64,000 nt of DNA, taken from positions 62,001 to 126,000 of the forward strand of contig DLGF01000016.1 of assembly GCA_002482545.1 (NCBI GenBank), read 5' to 3'. Both the position numbers and the translations under genes were made by a program. The notes under the pieces are model-generated. The model was not told the DNA's origin. It did no database searches and saw only the letters and a program-made list of their open reading frames with translations. Source of the DNA: Sporomusaceae bacterium UBA7701 (GTDB lineage: Bacteria; Bacillota; Negativicutes; Sporomusales; UBA7701). Below, piece by piece: positions 57,545 to 64,000 of this stretch. Numbering within the stretch: position 1 is the first letter of the stretch; the number at the start of each line of letters is the position of its first letter.

Positions 57545-58318
57545 ATGAAAAAATGGCTGACCTGCCTGCTGATGGGCGGTTATTTGCTGCTCGGCGCGGT
57601 GGGCTGGGCCCAGCCGCAGATTCCGCCTCCGCCGACTTCCGGCAGCCTGTTTGTCCAGGACTATGCCGGAGTACTCAGCGGCGACACGAAAACAACTCTT
57701 AGCCTCCTTGGATCCCAGCTCAAGGGCAAAACAAAGGCTCACGTCGTACTTGTGACGGTAAAATCCCTTGGCGGCGTTCCCGCGTCCGACTATGCCCTGG
57801 CGATCCTCCGCCAGTGGGGCGTCGGCGATAAGAGCCTGAACAATGGCGTCGTCATTTTAGTGGCGGTCGAAGACCGGGAATCCCGCATCGAGGTGGGGTA
57901 CGGCCTGGAGGGCCGGCTGAACGACGCTAAAGTGGGCCGGATCCAGGACCAGTATATGATCCCTCACTTCCAGCAAGGCGATTATGACCGGGGTATCCTT
58001 AACGGCTATCAGGCGGTTGTCGACGAGGTGGCCAGGGAATACAACGTTGAAATCAAGACCGACGCCAAGCCGGTCCAGCGGGCCCAGCCCGCAGCTTCGG
58101 AATCGGCTTGGGACCATCTTCCCTGGTGGGCAAAACTGGCTATTGGCATTGGGATCCTGGGACTCTTCCTGATTGACTGGATATTTTTCGGCGGCCAGTT
58201 CACCTGGCTGATTCTCGCCCTTCTGTTCCGCCGGGGAGGCGGCGGGGGAGGCGGCTATGGCGGCGGGGGATTTGGCGGCGGTTCCGGCGGTGGCGGCGGC
58301 GCCGGGCGTAAGTGGTAG
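57545..58318 (+). CDS. TPM-domain (YgcG-like) membrane protein with Gly-rich tail
   Basis: 257 residues from ATG 57545. Signal peptide (about 1-22), TPM domain (about 35-175: VQDYAGVLSGDTKTTLSLLG, NNGVVILVAVEDRESRIEVG, YGLEGRLNDAKVG), a membrane segment (about 198-225) and a Gly-rich end. It is the standard partner of LemA. TPM domains have acid-phosphatase-like activity in plants; in bacteria the role is unknown. Confidence 0.9.
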   Translation: MKKWLTCLLMGGYLLLGAVGWAQPQIPPPPTSGSLFVQDYAGVLSGDTKTTLSLLGSQLKGKTKAHVVLVTVKSLGGVPASDYALAILRQWGVGDKSLNNGVVILVAVEDRESRIEVGYGLEGRLNDAKVGRIQDQYMIPHFQQGDYDRGILNGYQAVVDEVAREYNVEIKTDAKPVQRAQPAASESAWDHLPWWAKLAIGIGILGLFLIDWIFFGGQFTWLILALLFRRGGGGGGGYGGGGFGGGSGGGGGAGRKW

Positions 58319-58889
58319 TAGGTGATGGATATAGTTGCCATGCATGCCGCGAAGAAAACAGCAGGTGATATATTTTGTAGGGGTTCGTAATGGTCGGGCC
58401 AAGATTGGTGTCGGGTCCGAAGGGTTCGGCATTAGTCGGCCAAAGATTATTGTCGGGCTGCAAGGTTCGGCAGTAGTCGGCGGGAAGATCGGCATGGGTC
58501 CTCAAAGGCTGTGCGGCAGCCCAACTGTTGCCGTATGGTCCCCCGGGATATATGCCGGTCGAGCTAAGATTGCCAGGGGTTCTGAAGTGAACAGGGATCT
58601 GTCGTTGTCGGGAGACTGCGGCAGGTTCGGCAGGTATTTCTGGCGGTCGGGCAAAGGCTTGCAGCGGTTGTGTGATGCCTGTGCGCAGGCGAAAGTTTGC
58701 GTATAGGTATGTAATGATCGGTGTAGGCTGTAGCGTAGATCATTACGGGCTCTTTATGCCTGGATGGGTCGCAAAGCGGCCCTTTTGTTTTGGCCAGCGG
58801 CTATTTCGCCGCCGCGTGACGAAAATCATAGCTTAACGCGCAGAAGCTGTATTATAATGTTGGTGCAGCTAGGAGGAGGCGAAAAAAGG
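58319..58889 (+). other. 571-base intergenic region
   Basis: Contains three tandem 41-base units (58382-58505), a 9-bp hairpin GTAATGATC/GATCATTAC (58711-58746) and a -10-like TATAAT just before hydE. The open frame over it has no ribosome site and repeats out of codon pattern; I do not call a gene. Confidence 0.6.
58382..58505 (+). repeat. Tandem repeat, three 41-base units
   Basis: Units begin GGTTCGTAATGGTCGG (58382), GGTTCGGCATTAGTCGG (58423) and GGTTCGGCAGTAGTCGG (58464). They diverge more at the 3' half. Confidence 0.75.
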
Positions 58890-59930
58890 ATGGACATATC
58901 AGCTTTGATTCATCAAGCGGAACATACGCACCAACTGGAAAGGGAAGAAATCGTTGCTTTGCTGGGGGATGACCGCCATAACGATGAACTCTTTGCCGCC
59001 GCGGACCGGGTTCGCCATCGCTATGTCGGCGACGAAGTCCATCTGCGGGGCCTTATCGAGTTTTCCAACATCTGTCGGCAGAACTGCCTGTATTGCGGCC
59101 TAAGACGGGATAATCAACAGGTTTCCCGGTACCGCATCGAGCCGGAGGTTATCATTGAATTTGCCGGGAAGGCGAAAGAATACGGTTATAAGACGGTGGT
59201 TCTTCAGTCCGGCGAAGACGTGTCTTTTGATGTGGACACCATGCGGCACATTATCCGGGAGATTAAGAAACTCGATCTTGCCATCACGCTAAGTATCGGC
59301 GAGAAATCCCGGGAGGAGTACGCCGCCTACAAGGAAGCCGGAGCGGACCGCTATTTGCTTCGTATTGAGACAACCGACAAAAAACTTTATGAAGACCTTG
59401 ATCCTGGCATGAATTTTGAAAACCGGCTGAGATGCCTCCGGGATTTGAAGGAACTCGGCTATGAGGTCGGCACCGGGGGTCTGATCGGTTTGCCCGGGCA
59501 GACTTTGGCGTCGCTGGCTGACGACATTCTGTTTTTCAAGAATATGGACGCCGACATGATCGGGGTGGGACCGTTCATCCCCAATCCGGACACTCCCTTG
59601 CGGGACGCCGCCGGCGGAACTTTTACCCTGAGCCGGAAGGTAATGGCGGTCATAAGACTGCTTATGCCGGACATCAACATTCCTGCGACAACGGCGATGG
59701 AGACGCTGGACCCGAACGGCCGGGTCCTGGCTCTCAAGAGCGGCGCCAATGTGGTCATGCCCAACGTGACGGAGGGCGATTACCGAAGAATGTATGCCCT
59801 CTATCCGGGCAAAATATGTATCAATGACACCCCGGCCCATTGCCGGGGCTGCATAACCGGAAAAATTGCCGGCATCGGCCGGAAAGTCTCGGAAAGCCAC
59901 GGGTTCAGAACCAAGTGTTTGCAGCGGTGA
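58890..59930 (+). CDS. hydE: FeFe-hydrogenase maturase HydE (radical SAM)
   Basis: 346 residues from ATG 58890 with AGGAGGAGG upstream. The radical-SAM cluster motif CRQNCLYC lies at about residues 60-67. The following LRRDNQQVSRYRI, LQSGEDV, LRIETTDKKLYEDL and GPFIPNPDTPL identify HydE rather than biotin synthase or PylB. It helps build the azadithiolate-bridged H-cluster. HydF and HydG are not in the window. Confidence 0.92.
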   Translation: MDISALIHQAEHTHQLEREEIVALLGDDRHNDELFAAADRVRHRYVGDEVHLRGLIEFSNICRQNCLYCGLRRDNQQVSRYRIEPEVIIEFAGKAKEYGYKTVVLQSGEDVSFDVDTMRHIIREIKKLDLAITLSIGEKSREEYAAYKEAGADRYLLRIETTDKKLYEDLDPGMNFENRLRCLRDLKELGYEVGTGGLIGLPGQTLASLADDILFFKNMDADMIGVGPFIPNPDTPLRDAAGGTFTLSRKVMAVIRLLMPDINIPATTAMETLDPNGRVLALKSGANVVMPNVTEGDYRRMYALYPGKICINDTPAHCRGCITGKIAGIGRKVSESHGFRTKCLQR

Positions 59931-60053
59931 TCGCCGGACGAAACTTACCCGGAACGGGCCGGTCATAACCAACCGGCCTGTTCTTTGCTGCTATGCGGAC
60001 ATATTCCCCGGGCAATAAAGGGGATGGCGGAAGATTTTCCCCAGGATTTAGTG

Positions 60054-60082
60054 TTGACATAGTACCGGCGGACAGCTATAAT
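60054..60082 (+). promoter_or_regulatory. Promoter of tRNA-Arg(ACG)
   Basis: TTGACA (60054-60059), 17-base spacer, TATAAT (60077-60082). Confidence 0.9.
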
Positions 60083-60108
60083 ATACAAGTGGACGAAAAA
60101 TTGATACT

Positions 60109-60185
60109 GACTCCGTAGCTCAGCTGGATAGAGCGTTTGACTACGAATCAAAAGGTCGCAGGTTCGAATCCTGCCGGGGTCGCCA
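60109..60185 (+). tRNA. tRNA-Arg(ACG)
   Basis: Acceptor GACTCCG/CGGGGTC, anticodon loop CTACGAA (anticodon ACG), T-loop GGTTCGAATCC, encoded CCA. The A at position 34 is edited to inosine in bacteria, so TadA is expected elsewhere. Confidence 0.97.
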
Positions 60186-60397
60186 TTTTGTTTTAAACAC
60201 CAGGCTGTTGCCTGGCGTTTTTTATTTTGCATGCAATTATTTGTCAAAATGGAAAGGAAAAAGGCGAAGAGCCGCGAAATATTCACCAACTTATTATTAA
60301 TCTTAGGATCATCGGCGTTTATTTGTGTTGCTCGGGGAGAACCGCAGGCTGATTTGCCGGGAATGCAGCTCTAAGTACATATTGGGAGGAGTTGTCC

Positions 60398-62365
60398 ATG
60401 TTGACGCAAACCAGTCTGAAGTCCCGTCTTGTCGCGTTATTTGTTCTGTTTGCGCTTATTCCGGCTACCCTTGGCACCGCAGTGAATTTCTATTTTAACT
60501 ACAAGTCGCTGAAAGAGGCTGCGGCTCATACCAGTCAGGAGGTAAACCGGCAGGTGGCGGACGAAATCACGCTGCTGGTCGACAACGCTCAGGGGATAAT
60601 GGAGGCGTTGGCCGCCGGCCCCACCGTCCGGTCGCTGGATGCGGCCGCGATCAAGGACATGATTGTGGCCACGCAGCAGAAAAATCCGCAGTTTGAACTT
60701 ATTTATGTCATGAATGCCACAGGCATGCAAATAGCCCGTACGTCCGGCAACCTGGCAAACCGTGCCGACCGACCGTACTTTAAAGAAGCCATGGCCGGCA
60801 AGACCTTCATCCAGGATGTTTACATTTCCGCGTTTACCAATGCGCCATGCCTTACCATTTCCACGCCGATTAAAAATCAGGCGGGACAGATTATCGGCGT
60901 GTTCGCCGCCGACATCAGCCTCAAGGCTGTCTGGGAGATCGCGGACAAAGTAAAGGCCGGGAAAACCGGTTATCTTGACATTATTGACAATAACGGAACC
61001 TTTATCGCCCATCCTGACAAGGAGCGGGTACTGAAAAAAGAAGCGCTGAGTGATTTGGCCTTCGCCAAGAATGTCCTCGCCGGACAGGCCGGCACGCTCG
61101 AAGGAGCCTCCAGCCGCGGGGAAAATTCCCTGATTGTGTATACCCCGGTGGAGAAATATAAATGGGGGATTATCGCTTACCAGCCGATAAAGGAATTCCT
61201 GGGCACTCTCATCGAGGGCAGTGTGGCGTCGGGGTTCTTTGCCGTGCTTTCCATGATGGTCGCTGTCTGGACAGCCTTTATTATCGCCCGCGGCATTGTA
61301 ACGCCGCTTCAGCAGTTGGCAAGCGCTTCCGAGCGGGTTGCGCAGGGAGACCTGGTACAGCATGTCGAGGTCCGGGGCGCGGCCGAGATCAATCAGCTTG
61401 CCAATGCCTTCGGCGCGATGACCCAGTCGCTGCGCGGGCTGATCAAAAATACCCTGGCCACCACCGAGTCGGTTTCGGCGACGGCGGAAGAGCTTGCCGC
61501 CTCGGCGGCGGAAGTGGGAAAAGCTTCGGAGGAAGTAGCCTCCAATATTCAAACCGTCGCCACCGGTGCGGCGTCGCAGGTTGAACTGGCCCAGCGGTCC
61601 GGCGAACTCATCGGTCAGGCCGTGCGATCAATCGCCGATACTACCGCCGCGGCCCGGACCGTGGCGGATGCCTCGGAACAAAGCGAGCGGGCTGCGCAAA
61701 ACGGCGCCGGACTTGTGGCCGAAGCCGTATCCAGCATGAACCGGATTCAGCACGGATCGGCGGAGAGCGCCCGGCGGATCCACGCCCTGGGCGAAAAATC
61801 CCGTGAGATCGGGCAGATTGTCGATGTAATCACCGGTCTGGCCGGGCAGACCAATTTGCTCGCTCTCAACGCCGCCATCGAGGCGGCCCGGGCTGGCGAA
61901 CAGGGACGCGGCTTTGCGGTCGTGGCCGAAGAAGTCCGGAAACTGGCCGAGCAGTCGGCTACTGCGGCTAAAGAGATTGCCACCATCGTCGGCGCAATCC
62001 AGCAGGAAACCGCGGAGGCGGTGACCGCCATGGACAAGGGGGGGCAGGAGGTCACCGTCGGGGTGCAAATGGTGGAGGCTTCCGGCCAGGCGTTTAAGGA
62101 AATCCATGCCGCAGTGCAGCATATGCGCCGGGAAGTCGGCAAGATCGTCGATCTGGCTGACAGGCAGCAGCGCAACAGCTCGGAACTGGAACGGGCGGTT
62201 ACCAGTATCGTGGATGCCGCCAAGACCAATGCGGCAAGTACGGAGCATGTCGCCGCCGCCAGCGAAGAACAGAATGCCACGGTGGAAGAGGTGGCCACAG
62301 CGGCGGCCGAGCTTGCCCGGATGGCAGCCGAGCTTCAGCAGTCGGTGGTCCGCTTTAAAGTATAG
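60398..62365 (+). CDS. Methyl-accepting chemotaxis protein (dCache, HAMP, MA)
   Basis: 655 residues from ATG 60398 with GGGAGGAG upstream. Helix 1 (about 10-32), a periplasmic dCache domain (about 36-275, with ARTSGNLANRADRPYFKEAM and ISTPIKNQAGQIIGVFAADI), helix 2 (about 280-303), HAMP (about 305-360), then the signalling domain with the hairpin tip ITGLAGQTNLLALNAAIEAA and RAGEQGRGFAVVAEEVRKLA. It senses an extracellular small molecule, often an amino or organic acid in this class, and signals to CheA. Confidence 0.93.
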   Translation: MLTQTSLKSRLVALFVLFALIPATLGTAVNFYFNYKSLKEAAAHTSQEVNRQVADEITLLVDNAQGIMEALAAGPTVRSLDAAAIKDMIVATQQKNPQFELIYVMNATGMQIARTSGNLANRADRPYFKEAMAGKTFIQDVYISAFTNAPCLTISTPIKNQAGQIIGVFAADISLKAVWEIADKVKAGKTGYLDIIDNNGTFIAHPDKERVLKKEALSDLAFAKNVLAGQAGTLEGASSRGENSLIVYTPVEKYKWGIIAYQPIKEFLGTLIEGSVASGFFAVLSMMVAVWTAFIIARGIVTPLQQLASASERVAQGDLVQHVEVRGAAEINQLANAFGAMTQSLRGLIKNTLATTESVSATAEELAASAAEVGKASEEVASNIQTVATGAASQVELAQRSGELIGQAVRSIADTTAAARTVADASEQSERAAQNGAGLVAEAVSSMNRIQHGSAESARRIHALGEKSREIGQIVDVITGLAGQTNLLALNAAIEAARAGEQGRGFAVVAEEVRKLAEQSATAAKEIATIVGAIQQETAEAVTAMDKGGQEVTVGVQMVEASGQAFKEIHAAVQHMRREVGKIVDLADRQQRNSSELERAVTSIVDAAKTNAASTEHVAAASEEQNATVEEVATAAAELARMAAELQQSVVRFKV

Positions 62366-62444
62366 TTGAGACGGCCGGTATCGGGTGGCTGATACCGGCC
62401 GTTCTATTGCTAAACATTTGCCCGCCAAAATGGCTGCCGTTAGC

Positions 62445-62473
62445 TTGACATAAGGGCGGCCCCATGCTAGAAT
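62445..62473 (+). promoter_or_regulatory. Promoter of the four-tRNA operon
   Basis: TTGACA (62445-62450), 17-base spacer, TAGAAT (62468-62473). Confidence 0.85.
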
Positions 62474-62502
62474 ATATTCTGTCGCGGGTGATCCCGCAAT
62501 AT

Positions 62503-62579
62503 GGTGGCTGTGGTGAAGTGGTCAACACGGCGGATTGTGGCTCCGTTACTCGAGGGTTCGAGTCCCTCCAGTCACCCCA
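62503..62579 (+). tRNA. tRNA-His(GTG)
   Basis: Acceptor GTGGCTG/CAGTCAC with the extra G at -1 (62503) facing C73, anticodon loop TTGTGGC, encoded CCA. Confidence 0.96.
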
Positions 62580-62597
62580 TATTTCAATTCAATAACT

Positions 62598-62673
62598 AGG
62601 GGCGTAGCCAAGTCGGTAAGGCAACGGACTTTGACTCCGTCATGCGTTGGTTCGAGTCCAGCCGCCCCTGCCA
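62598..62673 (+). tRNA. tRNA-Gln(TTG)
   Basis: Acceptor AGGGGCG/CGCCCCT, anticodon loop CTTTGAC (anticodon TTG), T-loop GGTTCGAGTCC, encoded CCA. Confidence 0.97.
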
Positions 62674-62678
62674 ATCGT

Positions 62679-62754
62679 GACCCACTAGCTCAGTTGGTAG
62701 AGCACCTGACTTTTAATCAGGGTGTCGATGGTTCGAGTCCATCGTGGGTCACCA
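62679..62754 (+). tRNA. tRNA-Lys(TTT)
   Basis: Acceptor GACCCAC/GTGGGTC, anticodon loop CTTTTAA, encoded CCA. Confidence 0.97.
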
Positions 62755-62766
62755 TTTTCTATCCAT

Positions 62767-62851
62767 GCGGGCGTGGCGGAACTGGCAGACGCGACGGACT
62801 TAGGATCCGTTGGGTAACACCGTGGGGGTTCAAGTCCCTTCGCCCGCACCA
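62767..62851 (+). tRNA. tRNA-Leu(TAG)
   Basis: Acceptor GCGGGCG/CGCCCGC, anticodon loop CTTAGGA, long variable arm, T-loop GGTTCAAGTCC, encoded CCA. Confidence 0.97.
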
Positions 62852-62860
62852 TTTACAACA

Positions 62861-62896
62861 AACGGCCCAGGAAGTAGCGCTTCCCGGGCCGTTATT
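62861..62896 (+). terminator. Terminator of the tRNA operon
   Basis: AACGGCCC.GGAAG pairs with CTTCC.GGGCCGTT (62861-62893), followed by a short T-rich tail. Confidence 0.85.
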
Positions 62897-63021
62897 TGCT
62901 TTATCCTCGGCGGAGGCTTGCCAGGAGATGGCGAATGGCGTGTCGAAGCTTAGCCAGGAGAATGTAGGCGCAGCGGCGCAGAGGTTTAACTGGAAAAGTG
63001 TGAAACAAAGGAGGGGCGGTT

Positions 63022-63792
63022 ATGCCGGAAGGCAACGATGTAATCAATTCGATTGACCGGGCTTTGGATATCCTGTTATTGCTGCAGCAGGAAGGCCGGG
63101 AAATGGGAGTTACCCAAATCAGCGCGGTTCTCGGGATTTATAAAAGCACCGTGCACCGGACGCTGGCCACCTTGGAAAACAAGGGATTTGTCCAGCAAAA
63201 CCCTGATAATGGAAAGTATTGGCTGGGCATCCGGCTTTATTCCCTCGGAATGCTGATCCGCGAGCGGCTGCCACTGCGCAATATCGCCTATCCTTACGCC
63301 AAGGCGCTGGCGGAAAAGTTCAACGAAGTTGTCCATGTTTCGGTGAACGACAACACCGCTTCGGGGTATCCCAAGCATGTGATTATTGACAAGGCGATGG
63401 GGCAGCAAGTGTTGAGCCTGACGCCTCCCATCGGCTCGAGCGCTCCCAGCCATTGCGCGGCGGTCGGCAAATGCCTGCTGGCCTTTGGCCCCCGGCAGGC
63501 CCTTCAGAAATATATCGGCAACCCCCTGCCGGTATTTACCGAGAAGACCATTCGGAACTGGGACGATCTCCTGAAGGAACTGGACCGTATCAAAGCGCGG
63601 GGCTATGCGGTCGACGACGAGGAACTGGAGCTCGGCTTGACCTGCGTGGCTGCGCCGATTCTGGGCCGGAACGCCGAAATCATCGCCGCGGTCAGCCTGT
63701 CAGGGCCTACTTCCCGGGTACGGGCGCGGTTTGAGGAAATAGTCAAGGAACTGATCAAGACGACCGGCACCATTTCCGCCTGTCTTAGCTAA
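63022..63792 (+). CDS. IclR-family transcriptional regulator
   Basis: 256 residues from ATG 63022 with AGGAGGGGCGG upstream. The N-terminal winged helix is SIDRALDILLLLQQEGREMG and STVHRTLATLENKGFVQQNP; the C-terminal effector domain has GSSAPSHCAAVGKCLLAF and GYAVDDEELELGLTCVAAPI. IclR regulators sense small aromatic or organic acids. Its target is probably just beyond the window edge, since the next 200 bases hold no gene. Confidence 0.93.
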   Translation: MPEGNDVINSIDRALDILLLLQQEGREMGVTQISAVLGIYKSTVHRTLATLENKGFVQQNPDNGKYWLGIRLYSLGMLIRERLPLRNIAYPYAKALAEKFNEVVHVSVNDNTASGYPKHVIIDKAMGQQVLSLTPPIGSSAPSHCAAVGKCLLAFGPRQALQKYIGNPLPVFTEKTIRNWDDLLKELDRIKARGYAVDDEELELGLTCVAAPILGRNAEIIAAVSLSGPTSRVRARFEEIVKELIKTTGTISACLS

Positions 63793-64000
63793 GACAGGAC
63801 AAGCCGGCTCTTGGGGGCATAAGCCCGCTGGCGCGCAAACGGCCGTGTTGGTCAAGCCGAAAATGGCAGCCCCTTCGGGGCCTTGGCTTTGTGGGGCGGC
63901 CCATGTAGCCGGGAGTGTAAACCTCCTTTACCAACCGGCGGTCCGGCGCCGAAGTGTAAAGAAGAGGTCCTGGCTCAGGGGATGCTTGTGCTATAAGGTT
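63793..64000 (+). other. Non-coding end of window
   Basis: Only GC-rich stems such as GCAGCCCCTTCGGGGCC (about 63870) are seen; any gene after the IclR regulator starts beyond the window. Confidence 0.5.

Noticed and set aside
58335..58706. A 123-codon open frame between the TPM gene and hydE
   Set aside because: It runs over 41-base tandem repeats, which would shift frame between units, and has no ribosome site or recognisable product.
1..64000. CRISPR array or cas genes
   Set aside because: No series of regularly spaced direct repeats of 25-40 bases with unique spacers and no Cas motifs were seen; the only tandem repeat (58382-58505) has no spacers.
1..64000. Insertion sequences with transposase genes
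   Set aside because: No DDE, HUH or serine transposase product is present in any convincing frame; duplicated blocks are explained by tandem related elements.

Overview
This window looks like the chromosome of an anaerobic, spore-forming, diderm Firmicute, most likely Negativicutes (Sporomusaceae-like). The evidence is a GC-rich backbone with strong AGGAGG ribosome sites and many GTG/TTG starts, an oxygen-sensitive two-subunit class I fumarase, the FeFe-hydrogenase maturase HydE, a 2-hydroxyacyl-CoA dehydratase-type protein with its activase, a YcbB-type response regulator, and CwlD/PdaB-like cortex enzymes. The taxonomic placement is inference from gene content; there is no rRNA in the window.

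Left backbone (1-19.4 kb): a lactate-utilization (LUD) gene cut by the window edge, the niacin repressor NiaR with a NiaP-like niacin transporter nearby, an Fsr-like efflux pump, and small membrane/zinc-ribbon genes. Next come DUF3842, a thioesterase, a CofE-like ligase, and an unusual operon (HgdB-like protein, BadF/HgdC activase, hydantoinase-like ATPase, histone-deacetylase-like amidohydrolase) that runs straight into rph-rdgB-yfcE. A GlnK/GlnL-like two-component system, a GntR regulator, the fumarase genes and four tRNA genes follow.

Integrated element (19,381-40,525): a 49-bp perfect direct repeat made from the 3' end of tRNA-Arg(TCT) marks attL and attR. Inside, all in lower-GC DNA, are a tyrosine integrase, an unknown zinc-finger-like protein, small HTH proteins, a replication O-like protein and a helicase-loader-like protein. 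These are followed by a short tail-related module: a hub-like protein, three tandem paralogues, a repeat protein and a LamG protein. No terminase, portal, capsid, tape-measure, holin or endolysin gene is recognisable, so this is a deleted prophage or a satellite-like element. The cargo half holds a HicA-HicB pair followed by a SecB-like protein (probable toxin-antitoxin-chaperone module), a DUF2441-like protein, a secreted Cys-rich peptide, a DUF3298 membrane protein, an XRE/HIRAN divergent pair, a decayed AntA antirepressor and, just inside attR, a 666-residue GHKL ATPase with a C-terminal nuclease-like motif (likely defence).

Just beyond attR (40.5-43.1 kb) are remains of a second, related element: copies of the same end sequence, of the 37.7-38.2 kb block, of the membrane-protein gene and of a 22-codon micro-ORF. 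An intact free-methionine-sulfoxide reductase gene lies among them.

Right backbone (43.6-64 kb): an ECF sigma/anti-sigma/polymer-forming-protein operon, a DedA protein, a BusR-like GntR-RCK_C regulator, a cell-wall cluster (two polysaccharide deacetylases, a broken PBP2 gene, CwlD), HIT and YbaK proteins, LemA-TPM, hydE, a chemoreceptor, five tRNA genes and an IclR regulator. Two intergenic regions (about 29.2-29.4 kb and 56.14-56.26 kb) carry nested stems that suggest unrecognised structured RNAs.
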